From contig CM056875.1 in the NCBI GenBank assembly GCA_029876055.1, forward strand, positions 372,001 through 436,000: a stretch of DNA of 64,000 bases. The letters run 5' to 3'. Both the position numbers and the translations under genes were made by a program. A model generated the notes under the pieces. The model searched no databases. It was not told where the DNA came from and was given only the letters and a program-made list of their open reading frames with translations. Below are positions 10,609 to 21,627 of this stretch, piece after piece (the first letter of the stretch is position 1; every line of letters starts with the position of its first letter). Source of the stretch: Madurella fahalii (taxonomy: Eukaryota; Ascomycota; Sordariomycetes; Sordariales).

Positions 10609-13600
10609 TCACGGCAAGACACCCTGCCTCCAGCGCTCCACCATATCAATATGTCCCTGTGCATTCCCTCCTCCATGCATGCCCATGCCCATGCCCATCC
10701 CGGCCATGTTCACATTTGGCGTCGACCCATGCGCAAAACCAGAGGCGTTCACCCCGCCGTACGGACCAACACCGCCAACAAACGTACTCGCCCTCTGCTG
10801 CTGTTGCTGCTGTTGCTGCTGCTGCTGCATCACTCCCATCCCCATTCCCCCACCGTACCCCAAACTCAACGCCCCGGCACCCTGCCCGCCGCCCAACCCA
10901 TCATTGAACCTCCCATTCATATACCCACCCGTGCGCGCCCCCACCGCTGGGGCCGTCAACGAAGTAGGCATCTGCGCCCTCAGCGCCACCATCTTGGCAT
11001 CCTTCTCCCTCTGCGCGCGGGCCGCCTCGGCCTCTCTCCTCAGGCGCTCCTGCTCCGCGGGGTGCAGATGGGGATGATGGTGCACGTGCATGGCGCCCAT
11101 GCCAGGGGCGGCGGCCGAGTCAAGCGGGTGCGCGGCAAGCATGTCCGCCATGGACAGCGGGCGGGACAGCGGCGGGCGGCCAATGTTGCCGCTGTTAATT
11201 ATGGGGTTGGGGTTGAGCAGGCCAAGCGGGGTCGTGGCCCTCGCGCCGCCGGCAGCCATCTCCCTCTCCCTCGCCTCGCGCTCGTTCTGCAGTCTGCGCC
11301 GGCGCTGGCCGAGGGTCTCTTCCTCCTCGGGCACGGGGGCTTCTAGCATGGGCGGGGCGTTCTCCTTGCCGAGTTCGGCCGAGGTAGTCCGGCTGTGGGA
11401 GCCAAAGCCCATCGTGGATTTGGCCTTGCCTTTGGAGAGAGCAGACAGCGGCCGCTGCTTGCCGTCGTCGTCGTCGTCATCGGCACCGCCAAACTGGCTG
11501 AGCAGTTCCGACGAGAAGACGCCGCTCACGGGGCGAGCACGGGGAAGCGGGTTTTCAGCGGCTAGGCGCGCCTTGCGGGCTGCCAGAGTCTCGCCTTCCA
11601 CCTCGGGCTCACTGTCCTCCTCACGGCCCGCGACGGAGCCCGGTCTCGAGCCGGAGAGTGATCGTGGCCCGGCCGGTTGCAGCGGCAAGGTAAGTCGGGA
11701 CTGTGACCGCAGACCCAGAGCACCAGGGGCCGTGGCAGACGTGGTGAGCGGCATGTGGCTCATGCGCTTCTGTATCACGCTGAGGGAGAGAGGCAGCATG
11801 GTGCTCTCCCGGCCTTGCAGTCTGTCGCGGCGGCGACTAAGAGGCTCGTTATCCTCTAGCTCCCGGCGCTCCATCAGGCCGAGCGGGCGGTTAACCTCGC
11901 TCAGCACAGCGCTGATGTCCATCGTCGAGCGCTTACCCGCGGCCTTTTGGACAGCGAGCATGCCGAGGGGAACGTCGTCGTCGTCCTCCTCCTCCGGGTC
12001 AGGGTTCGCGTTTGGATCCTCCCAGGCGAGGTTGACGCGCTTGCCCGCCCTAGCCTTGCGTTCAACCTCGCGGACGGCATCAAGTTCGAGGAGGGTGCTG
12101 TGCATGCCATTAGGATAGACATTAGTAATCGGACGAGTCCGCATCTTGTTCTGTTGTTTGCGCAGTTGCAACTCTGCAAGAAGCGTCGTCGGTGGGCCTT
12201 GATAGACCTCTTCTCCCTCCTGTTCTTCCTCTCCCTCCTCGTCGCCCTCCTCGGACTCTTCGTCTGAATCTGGGGCCAGTTGATTGGGTGAGGCTTGTTC
12301 GTCGCGGGACCGAGGGCGACCGTTTCTCGCTTCATCCTCGTCGCTATCGGATTCCTCCGCGGCATTTCGTCTTCCGCCAAACAGAGAGAAGTGGCTCGCC
12401 CGCTTCTTATGACCCGGGGTCGGTGGGTCAAGTAGATTGGAGCTGGAGTTCCTCTTGACGAGCTTCTTGTGGCCCGGGGTCGGCGGGTCAAGTAGATTCG
12501 AGCTGGAATTCCTCTTGACGAGCTTCTTAGGCTTGACGGGGCCTTTTTCCTCGGGCGCCGGTGCAGGCGTGGTCTTTTTCATCTTCCGCTTCTTTTCTGG
12601 ACCGTACACCTCCGCGCCGAGCTTACCGGCAAAGGCGTGATCGGTAAAGGCGCTGACGGGCGCCGCCGCCGAAGCATCGAGAATACTGTCCAGGGTCGCC
12701 ATAGCGGACCCACCCTTTACTTCGATCCGGGGAGCGGCCGAAGGCAGATCAAAAAAGGCGCTTGCCCGGAGCTGCGGTGGCACACCGTCGAGAGGAGATA
12801 TCCGCGATTTGCGATTGTCCCCATCCGTAAGACGTTGTGGTATGCGAATCTCGCGTTGTGACTCCGGAGGCGGTGGCTGGATGGTGCTTGCCTCGGACGC
12901 TTGCCTGGCATGCAAGGGCGTTACTTGTGTCTGCTCCCCGCCCTCCATTCCAGACGGCGCAGGCATGTGGGAGCGTGTGTCCTCGCCGAGCAACCCGTCC
13001 ATGAAGGGGGCGTCTTCTTGACTGCTGCGCAAGCCTTCGGTAGGGTCAGGCAGCCAAGCGCGGGAATGACGAGACGCCTCCGGCATGGCGCTAACGATCT
13101 GAGATTGGCGCGTGTTCCTAGCAGCCGCCTTGGGTTTCTTGGACAGCTTAGGCGGTAGGTTTAACATGGCAGGGACCGGCGCTGGGTAGAAGAGCATCTG
13201 CTGTCCCGTGGCTGGGTCGAGATACGACTTCGGCCGCGGGGCGAGCATTGTCTGTGGCCGAGGCGGCGATTCAGGAAACGCTGGCGCCCGAGGAGGGGCA
13301 AAGACGCTTGCTTCGGGGTCGCAATGAACCCCATCAAAATCGCCAAACGCATCCTGAGCCTGTTCATACGTTGTGCCGGACCCTGAAGTCCCCGGCCTCT
13401 CATCACCGCCGCCATGTCCCCCGTAATGGTGGTACTGATCCGGCTGATGGAGCTGCAGCCGCCCACCACGCTCGTCACTGGAATCGTGGCCTAACATCGG
13501 CTGCAGGATGTCGCTTTCATCTGCAAATTCGGCATCTATAAATTGATGCGCACTCGCTCGGATAGTGTCCTCTTCTTCTCGGTCTATCCCCGCGGAGGCC

Positions 13601-15105
13601 GCACGATCGGCCTCATCGAGAGCCTCTTGGGTCAACGTCGTGGGAAGATCAAGCTCGGCAATCTGTACGAGGGACAACTTGCTGGCCACACTCCTGGTTG
13701 ACGCTTTTCCAGGTCCGTGCCGCGGGAGGAAGCGGAACTCCTGCCCTGTTTCACCATCCGCGGTATCCGGGCGCCCGGGAAGAGACGACGGCATTCCGAT
13801 CGAGCTCGCCTTGCTCCCGGAACGCATGCGAGTCGAAACGGGCGACAGGGGATTATGCTGGCTCATAATGTAACCTCCAGGCGAGTAGCCCCCAGATCGT
13901 GCCGCGCTGTTGGTCTCCAAAATCGAGTTCTGCCTACTGAGCTGCGACTGTCCGACGATTGATCCGCTCTCTGAAGCTGACGCCGCCCTAGCGCGGTTTG
14001 CTCGAAGAATCGACGATCGCCGGCTCTCGCTCCGCTTCAGTTCGTTGTGCTCGTCGCGGATCGCGTCTTCGATGGAACTGGTCATGGACAGCCGCTCTGC
14101 GGTGGCCTCGAGCGCTGCAATATTCCCGAGGAATCCGCCAGCTTGCGATCGCTTGTTGGCGTCCGGAGTCGGGTGGCTGAGCGTCAGACTGGCGGTAGAG
14201 GATGTGCGAACGAAGGGCGGCCGAGTCGGATTTGACGTATTGAGCGTCGGGGTTTCGGGTCGTCTCGTCAAGGGCGTCGGCCGGATAATGGTGGTGTCGG
14301 CGAAGGCGGCGGAACCCGGAGTGTCAGGCACGGCTGACGCGGAAAGGGGCGAGTCCGAAGGATTGTGCGCCGGGAGGGCATTCGAGTTTGACTGTGTCAG
14401 ATCAGGATGCGAAGTTGCCGCGGCGGTTTGCGGCACAGCGGCGTTTTCGTCTTGGGTAGCAACCAACTTTTCCTGGCGTGCAGTGTCGGGCCCAACGGTA
14501 GCGCCAAGACCGGCGTCTAGAACGCGGCTTTGATCAGCTGCCGGGGATGGCGACGGCGAGCGAGAGGGCGACGGAGAGGGCGAGATTGTCGATGGAGGTG
14601 ACACCAAGCCCGCTGCACCGTTGCCAGCATTTTTTGCCGAGAGGAGCTCGTATCTCCTCGCAGCCGTAGCTGCATGCAACGCCTCAAACGATTGGACCAT
14701 AGCGCTTACGGTCGTCGTCGCGCCCAGGAGTGCCGGGGTGACAGCTGGGGCCGTGCTGCCGCTGCTGCAGGCCGTTGCGTCGCTTCGCAAATGCTCAGCA
14801 CTTCTTGCTTTTCGCAGCAACTTCTCTGCTTCAACTGCAACACGCAGGCTTTTCGCCCGCCGACCGCCGCCGTGTCCCTCGGTGCTATCCGATAGATAAG
14901 TATCGCTGCCGTCCATGGATAGAGGCGTGAAAGACTGCTCTGCCAGATTCAAGTAGGGAGCCGGCGAGGGCGAAGCCATGGATGTCGACGTGAGATCTGA
15001 TGTCGGCGACAGTTGCGATACTACGGGGTCCGGGGGAACGCGCGGCGGTGCTTCGGTGTGCGTGTCGTCATCAGCCCGAGCCTCGAAGCTGGATCTCAGC
15101 GCCAT
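10609..15105 (-). CDS. Large disordered conserved ascomycete protein, 1498 aa
   Basis: Single long open frame from ATG at 15105 to TGA at 10611-10609. Most of it is low complexity: Ser/Pro-rich N-terminal third (SPSPSPSRSPSPSP), acidic blocks (EESEEGDEEGEEEQEGEE; DDDDDD), a C-terminal His-rich patch (HVHHHPHLHP) and an 11-residue polyQ (near 10798-10830). More conserved-looking islands are a segment with YPAPVPAMLNLPPKLSKKP, the NLAWEDPNANPDPEEEDDDDVPLGMLAVQ region, and several short helices with LGQRRRRLQNEREARERE or LAARKARLAAENP. A 20-aa unit is duplicated in tandem. No catalytic domain is visible; a scaffold or regulatory role is possible but not shown. The stop lies inside a perfect donor (CC|GTGAGT), so an additional short 3' exon is possible. 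Confidence 0.85.
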   Translation of the reverse strand: MALRSSFEARADDDTHTEAPPRVPPDPVVSQLSPTSDLTSTSMASPSPAPYLNLAEQSFTPLSMDGSDTYLSDSTEGHGGGRRAKSLRVAVEAEKLLRKARSAEHLRSDATACSSGSTAPAVTPALLGATTTVSAMVQSFEALHAATAARRYELLSAKNAGNGAAGLVSPPSTISPSPSPSRSPSPSPAADQSRVLDAGLGATVGPDTARQEKLVATQDENAAVPQTAAATSHPDLTQSNSNALPAHNPSDSPLSASAVPDTPGSAAFADTTIIRPTPLTRRPETPTLNTSNPTRPPFVRTSSTASLTLSHPTPDANKRSQAGGFLGNIAALEATAERLSMTSSIEDAIRDEHNELKRSESRRSSILRANRARAASASESGSIVGQSQLSRQNSILETNSAARSGGYSPGGYIMSQHNPLSPVSTRMRSGSKASSIGMPSSLPGRPDTADGETGQEFRFLPRHGPGKASTRSVASKLSLVQIAELDLPTTLTQEALDEADRAASAGIDREEEDTIRASAHQFIDAEFADESDILQPMLGHDSSDERGGRLQLHQPDQYHHYGGHGGGDERPGTSGSGTTYEQAQDAFGDFDGVHCDPEASVFAPPRAPAFPESPPRPQTMLAPRPKSYLDPATGQQMLFYPAPVPAMLNLPPKLSKKPKAAARNTRQSQIVSAMPEASRHSRAWLPDPTEGLRSSQEDAPFMDGLLGEDTRSHMPAPSGMEGGEQTQVTPLHARQASEASTIQPPPPESQREIRIPQRLTDGDNRKSRISPLDGVPPQLRASAFFDLPSAAPRIEVKGGSAMATLDSILDASAAAPVSAFTDHAFAGKLGAEVYGPEKKRKMKKTTPAPAPEEKGPVKPKKLVKRNSSSNLLDPPTPGHKKLVKRNSSSNLLDPPTPGHKKRASHFSLFGGRRNAAEESDSDEDEARNGRPRSRDEQASPNQLAPDSDEESEEGDEEGEEEQEGEEVYQGPPTTLLAELQLRKQQNKMRTRPITNVYPNGMHSTLLELDAVREVERKARAGKRVNLAWEDPNANPDPEEEDDDDVPLGMLAVQKAAGKRSTMDISAVLSEVNRPLGLMERRELEDNEPLSRRRDRLQGRESTMLPLSLSVIQKRMSHMPLTTSATAPGALGLRSQSRLTLPLQPAGPRSLSGSRPGSVAGREEDSEPEVEGETLAARKARLAAENPLPRARPVSGVFSSELLSQFGGADDDDDDGKQRPLSALSKGKAKSTMGFGSHSRTTSAELGKENAPPMLEAPVPEEEETLGQRRRRLQNEREAREREMAAGGARATTPLGLLNPNPIINSGNIGRPPLSRPLSMADMLAAHPLDSAAAPGMGAMHVHHHPHLHPAEQERLRREAEAARAQREKDAKMVALRAQMPTSLTAPAVGARTGGYMNGRFNDGLGGGQGAGALSLGYGGGMGMGVMQQQQQQQQQQQRASTFVGGVGPYGGVNASGFAHGSTPNVNMAGMGMGMGMHGGGNAQGHIDMVERWRQGVLP
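12410..12529 (-). repeat. Tandem 60-bp duplication inside the 1498-aa gene
   Basis: Two adjacent 60-bp units encode the identical 20-aa block containing KLVKRNSSSNLLDPPTPG. The DNA units differ at a handful of mainly synonymous positions, so the duplication is not brand-new and the amino acids appear to be kept. Confidence 0.9.
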
Positions 15106-15413
15106 GACCGGACGAGGTATGGTATCGGCGTCGCAGGGCGGGTTCGCGGCGGCATGTGACGACTGTTGCTTCCTGCCGGGGACCGAAGCCCAACCCTACA
15201 CTAGCCTCCGATGATGTGCGGTTGTCAGTTGCCACGCCTCGAGAGCCCGCTTATCGGGACGGAATGTGTGCTTCGGTGATGGTGGGATCAGTATCGTCGA
15301 GGTTGTTTGGAGCTACTGTGGCGGGCGCTGTTGGCGACGTCAGCCGGCGCGGAAGCCGCAGGATGCCGAATCTGCGGTTATCTAGACGCGAGAGAGGGAA
15401 GGTGGGAGAGCAC

Positions 15414-15444
15414 AACGGGCAACGGGCAACGGGCAACGGGCAAC
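15414..15444 (+). repeat. Heptamer microsatellite AACGGGC x4
   Basis: Four head-to-tail perfect copies, about 310 bp upstream of the 1498-aa gene's ATG. Confidence 0.9.
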
Positions 15445-16887
15445 AAACAACCGAGCAGCAAGCAGCGGAGTTATTAATTATGGGCTGTACTACGTATATG
15501 GACGGGTCGGCGGAAAGTCAATGCCATGCTGGGTTGGCCAAGCCGGGAATGGGCCTGTCACACCCTGTCAAACGCGTGCCGTGCCTGGCTTGATTTCGTT
15601 TTTTTAATCTGACTTTCAGCGCGAATCCTGGTTGTTGAAGCTCAACAGGCACAGCGGGAGTGTGGGACCTGACCGCTTCCAACCGCGGCATCGGCGCTGC
15701 AGCCCACCACAAACCCCCCTGCCCTCTGCCTCCTGCGCCCCTTTAACGTTACCTTAATTCTTTTGGAGGGACACACCACTGGGCGACGGCGAGCTGAGCG
15801 GCTTCATTCCCACTTCTCCCAAATTCTTACTGGCATCACACACAATAAATGCACCCTAGATACTCAGGCCGTATCAGCTCCTTTCCCTTGACATGCAGCT
15901 CCCAATTTTAGTGCCGAATCCTGGGTGGGACCCTCCTTTCCCAAGAGAAATTCGATCTAGTTCGGGTTGTGGGGTCCTGGAACTGCCTTGGTTCTCGACA
16001 CGCTATCGGGCTGCATGGGCCCAGTCTATTCGCCCGGCATGCTGCAAGACGAAGACAGAAAACCTGAGTGCGAGTTCAGCCGAGCCGCTTGATCAATCCT
16101 GGTCGATCCTGATGCATCTTGATCTTTGCATTTTGATCTCGGATATGGCGGTATTTGCGAGGCATAACTGCACTAGTGTAGTGCACATACCTAAACGACC
16201 CCTGCAAGACGCTGAACGACACGGTGATGGTGCCAATATCCCCTGCCCTTTGGGGCCGGATTGTCGGGGTGAGCAAGACTTGGTGGCTATAAACCCCTTC
16301 ACACTTGATCGACGTGCATTCTATCGGGTAACCTGCCGATCGACCCATGGCTAGCAAACCGGCGACCGGCTCGGAGCTGCTGGGGCCTCCGTTCCCAGCT
16401 GCTGATACCCGACACTGTACAGGTGTCAACTATCAAATCGTAGTTAACAGCGAACTAGCACCCTCGTGGCAGTTGACGGGCTTGCCAAGTCGGCCGTCTG
16501 TGCGTTTCGGCGGGACGGTCCCGTCGTTCGTCATCGAAACCGGCAGCCACGCGACGACGGAAAGGGAATCTCTTCCGTCCTCGGAAGGGGGCGTTGGATG
16601 GGACGGGCTAAGCAAGTGCCACTACAGTATCCAAGCTCCTACTATCCTTCATGCTTACCACAAGAGACGATGCACGGAAGCTGTCAAAAATCCTCGCTCC
16701 CCGGATTTGATCCTCGCCTCAGAACTCCCTCCCCAGATTTGCGAGATGGTCGGATCCGAGCGCGTCTCGTGCGGCGTTTCAATCGTCAAACACCTTTCTC
16801 TGCGATATCAGCATGAAAATCGGCACTCTCTCATCTGTCAACCGCCAGACAACGCTACACCGTGCGCTTTCTAGGAACTCCAATCCA

Positions 16888-16903
16888 CCCCCCCCCCCCC
16901 CCC
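16888..16903 (+). repeat. Poly-C run (C16)
   Basis: Uninterrupted C16 in non-coding DNA. Its length is prone to sequencing error. Confidence 0.9.
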
Positions 16904-19900
16904 TCTCTTCCGTGGCAATTTTACCACCTGTTGGCTTACAACTGGGTTGGGAAGCAAAAATTTATTGGCGGTGCGAACCGTATAGTCCCTGGCCAATGAA
17001 CAGTGCCATAGTCACCAAGTGACAGGACCTGGTAGCACAGCTCAGTGGTTGGTCGCGGCTCGGTTCCGAAATCTCTGCGTGGAAGCAGAGGGTTACACTT
17101 AACCGACAGGCTGCAGCCTAGTAGGCCGTTGCAGTAGCTCGGTCAGTCGGGCAGTTCCTCAGGTGGGATGGTGTGCCCTGGCCGCCTCCAGTTTACCACA
17201 TTGCTACTACGCCATCCGCGCAGCGAAATCGGAGTCGTCTGTTTCGAGACCACCTCATTTCCGGCAGAGTTCCAGTGAACCATTTTAACGAGATACGTCG
17301 CTGTGACGCGCTGGGTTGCAGGAGTTGGCAGCACTATCCTGTCCTCCTGACTCCATTTACTCGAGCCCCGGCCGGAGTCCGGGTTAAATAGAACCACAGG
17401 AATGGGATCCATGGCTTGGTAGCGGGAGCTCGGTCAGACACAAGGTGATATTGAGGACATCTTTGGAAGAAAGGTTCTCGGGTACCTGCATTCCGTGTAC
17501 AACACCCACCCGGGTCATTGCACATGGCCCTTGACAGTTGCAACCCGTCCGGCTAGATTGTCTCGGCAAAGACGCAGACCGGACCATGGAGCAAAGCGGC
17601 AAAGAAACGAATGTCGATTATAGCCCACTATCAGGCCAAACGGTGAAGGATTCCCGTTATCGCTTGGCGATGCCGGTCAGGGCAGCTCGGCCCTCATGGG
17701 CGGGGAATGATTGAGTTTGAAGACTTGTCACGGGAGTAAAACGGCGGCGTATGTACAGTACTGTGCATGGTAGGATGTATTCCGTTCCATGCTGTGGTAA
17801 GCCAGCAATCTGTAACTCGTAATTAGTTCCAACGGTTCCTCTTCCCCACACGAACATTGCAACACCGTTGTCTGTCCGTGCTCTGCCGCTCTCGAGGTTG
17901 GACAAACTCGTGCGTTCGAGGACGGCGGTTATACAAGGTCCTCTTCCATGAACTCGTTCAGCGTGCAGCCGCTAGGTAACTACCCTAGCCGGCACCCGTT
18001 AGCAGTCGGATGGAGGTGGTTCTCTCTGGGAAATTCTGTTGACTGTAATTATAGTAGTCGATAATAAACAACGCAGTCAAGCGGTTTATGGGTTTCTCCG
18101 TATTATGGGACAAATTTTGAACTCGTTAAGATTGCTGCTGCTGTTGTGGAACCACCTATTGACTCAATGCTGGTTGACAGATCGGTTTTGTTGTGATCTT
18201 TCGACAGGTCTACTTTCATGTCGCTTTACCACCGTTACTGGTAGTAATGTTATCAGAAGTCCGTGTCCTCAACCTCTGACCGCCATCGGGTAGCGGAGTG
18301 ATAGGTCCACTCGTCTAAGGGATATCTATGAAACCTAGCTAGATACAGTCATCATGCGTATCAACCTATGAACCTGTGCATCGAACAAGCCCGTCGATAG
18401 CCAATGTGTTGTGCTCGTATGGTGCTTGCTCGGCCTGCGGACTAAAACCGTGAAGATTTCCCAGGTGCCAGCGGCCTCTTCCAGGCCCGGGCCCTCAGTT
18501 ATCAGCAGGGCCCACGAGTATACCTAACTCGGTGGCATGACAGCTTTGGAAGTGTGTGCTGGAAAGGACGAAAATCTGGCTCGCACTCCATAGCCCCTGT
18601 AATTGCTTCTGGTGCTTTGCATCAGTGAATGGCCTTGAGATTTCAAGAGATACCGTTTGGTTCGGTCGATGGGGCACTGATATGGTTATTTCATAATGTT
18701 GCCTAACATGGTCTATAAAATGTGCTACTAATGACACCCATCATATTGCACGAGGCTGATTTCTAAGCCTTTAAATCGATTTGTGTGACACGGCCGTCTT
18801 AGATCTTAATTTACAACTTTCACTTCATTAACCCCCTCCCCATGCACGACTCAAGTGTAACTCTGCAGTACCCTATGCAGGTCCCGCCCTCGATACGATC
18901 TACGATCACACTTGTGTTCCGGTTTGCAGTTGCGGCATCCGCTACGAACGGTTGACGGCGCCTAAGCGACATCCGATTCTGACACGGCTATGGGTCTTCC
19001 ATGGAAGTCAGTAATGAAGTCGGTCCTTATTGTACTTTTATGTAGGTAGTGGGTTTAGGCTCGAGATCTGCCGGTCCATTGCGCTAGCTATCCGAGACTA
19101 TTTGAGTTCCCGAGGAGAGATTCGGAGATTTGCTGGGCATTGTGGTCGTCGGCGTCACCACTGGCAACTGTCGCATCCAGGGGCAAACCGGATGGGCGCT
19201 CCACCACCAATGCCGGTCGCCAAGGGATCGAGACTTTCATGTTGCAGCGACACATTGGCTGTTTCCCCGCAAAGGATTTGAGCAGCCAAGAATCCGGGGT
19301 AGAGTGGGCTCAGTGTTGGGTTTGCCCCGATACTGCCTATGAGGCTCCCTGAAAGGACCGGAATAATGCGCCGCGGAACGCAAAAGACGGGATCTGTCAC
19401 ATCCGATCCTACAAGGAAGCTGGTCATCTGAGCAACTGCTGGAATGGGATGGGGGACGGCGGAGTTCCAATGCCGCGAAGTGGTGTGTGTCGAGTTTCTC
19501 CCAGTGGCCTTCCGACGGAATGCTACCCCACTGACACCACCTCGATCGGACTGTTGCAGAGAGCAAACGTCAGGGACGAGAGAAGCGGTCTGAGGCGGCA
19601 AGGTGTTTGTTGGGTTATTGGCTGCTGGATACTGCATTAGCAGCCCCGCGCGCGCCCAATGAGAGATATTGAGGTAAAAACCACCCGCATCACGAGAGGG
19701 TCCCCTGGCGCATGTGGCCTACAGATCACAACGACGGTCGGCAAACGATTCCGAGTATCGAGCACGGCAACCGAGTCCGCAGACGCAATGGTGCAGAGAA
19801 TGGATCTTCTCCGTGTGGTGTGCCGCTTTGCCCCGTCCCGGTTGGGTGTTGATGGTCGGGAGATTTCTGGGGCAAACGTCTCTTAGCTGGGTCTCCTGTC

Positions 19901-21627
19901 AAGCTCGTCCATTGAGATTGGTGAGCGGTGAGCACGGAGGGGGTGGGGGGCGGCGCATCCCGGCACCTTTTCCGTGCGGTCCCCGCCAGGGCCGGAGGAG
20001 GCGGCGGCACCCACCTCAAAATGCCTCGAAGCCCAGCCCGATGCCGAGGGTACGTACAGATACTTAGGGGTCGCCTCCTCGCATGCAGTGCATACGGGGT
20101 GTAGGTGTGCAAGGCTGGCAGTGCCCCCACGAACCGAGCCATGGGCAGAGGTAGGTTGCGTGATATTGCGAGAGGAGAGCAGTGGAGGGAGGGTAGGTAA
20201 TGTTCTGATGTGTTGTGCGAGCATTCGATTTCGAGGCGGGCCGACCTGTTTCAAGGCTATGGAACAGGAATATTTCAGTGGCTTAATGCCTAATTATAGT
20301 GGCTTAACACCCTGAAGGCTCAGCGCATAAGGTACCTACGCGCCGTCTTCGTGCCCATGATGGCTGAGGCTGGACCTCATGTCCGCCGGTGGGCTGCTCA
20401 TCAAAGTGGCAAACTATCGCACCCAGCAACGTGGTCCAGCCAAATCAGATCCGCTCCTCCACATGGCAAGTTGGGCGGAAAGGGTCCGATGCAGGACCCT
20501 GAAATTGCTTGTTTCAATTTCGTAAAGATTGCGAAGCGGATACGCGCGGCGCCGAGGCTGTCACTTGATCAGCGAGCCCGTGGCTGACAGCCGCTTGCTA
20601 GTTCGGGCGGTCCAGACCGATATTGGACATGGACGGTCTGGATCACTTCACAAAGAAGCCGCGCTTCTCGCTTTCCCGCTTTCCTGACCACCTGGACGCA
20701 TGAGCAGTTTTCTTTCTGTTGTCGGGTTGACCAATTTTCCTTTCATGTGTTACAGATCTGCGGTTGCGCCTTGGATTCCTGAGTTGAGAAAAAGTTGCTA
20801 CCTTGCCTGAGTAAGAGACTCGGATTCTTTCCGGCACGATGATGTCAGGCGGGCAGCTGGATTTGCTGCATTCGCCTGGAGGAAACGGCCACCGTTCCCC
20901 CCGCCGCAGGTGCCCTGGAGGATCGCCGAAAATCATTGACGACAATGTACATGGATAGTGTGAGTTGGCGGCCCATACCGTGCCATGCCATGGGCAACCT
21001 CGCTGTCTCCATTCCCGTGTCGCGCGGCTTAATAGTCCCTGCCAAGCGGTCATGCGAGATAGCGCAATACCAGCCCCCGAGGAGGCTTCCATTTCCAGCC
21101 CCGATATATGTAAATCCCAAAGTATGCGTGTTTGGTGATGAGTCGCCTGTTTTTGATGAGCTTGTTCAAAAGACACGAGCTAAGTGGGTCATGTGGCTGT
21201 CGACCACGTCCATCCTCTCGTAGCGCACGGTAAGGGTACTTTGAGGCCAACCCCACCCTCCCATCCCACTTCCGTCCGCACGACCACTTTCCTGCCAGCA
21301 GCGGTAAGCGATGGCGTTGGCTCCTATCATTCCGGCCCACTCAACACGGACTTCACTTTGCGATGTTGCGGTACCCGCCTCAGCTCTTGTGACCGCCATC
21401 CTGCTTCCCCCCACTTCCGCCGCCCGGTCCCAGGGGCCATTCGGCCAACATACAAAAACAGATTCGGGCCCTGCGGGTGCCGCGAGCACCAATTCCGGTG
21501 TTCAGACTACCTATCCAAACATTCCACAGAAGTGGCTGCCTTGGCACCAGCAAGCGACGCGGGCAGGCCATTCCACCTAAACATACCCACCAAGGAACCA
21601 CCAGAACCCTATCGTGCCGTCCCTTCG

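Larger units (their letters stand above)
15106..21627. other. Long gene-poor region, 6.5 kb
   Basis: Between the head of the 1498-aa gene and the 668-aa gene. Open frames here (for example 15893-16354, 16347-16874 and 19155-19637) show no family motif or splice-supported continuation. It contains a heptamer array AACGGGC x4 (15414-15444), which sits in the 1498-aa gene's upstream region, and a C16 run (16888-16903). The frame of the 668-aa gene stays open back to about 21184 without an ATG, so a 5' exon may lie here. Confidence 0.5.

Noticed and set aside
10180..12118. Long plus-strand frames (388 and 342 aa)
   Set aside because: They are antisense to the GC-rich 1498-aa gene, consist of low-complexity complements and have no family motif.
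15893..16874. Two overlapping frames of 153 and 175 aa
   Set aside because: No conserved motif, codon use not gene-like, and both contain likely non-coding DNA with no promoter or intron support.
21184..21627. Extending the 668-aa protein upstream to 21184
   Set aside because: The upstream part begins with GTG, which is not a normal fungal start, and its sequence lacks the character of the downstream protein.
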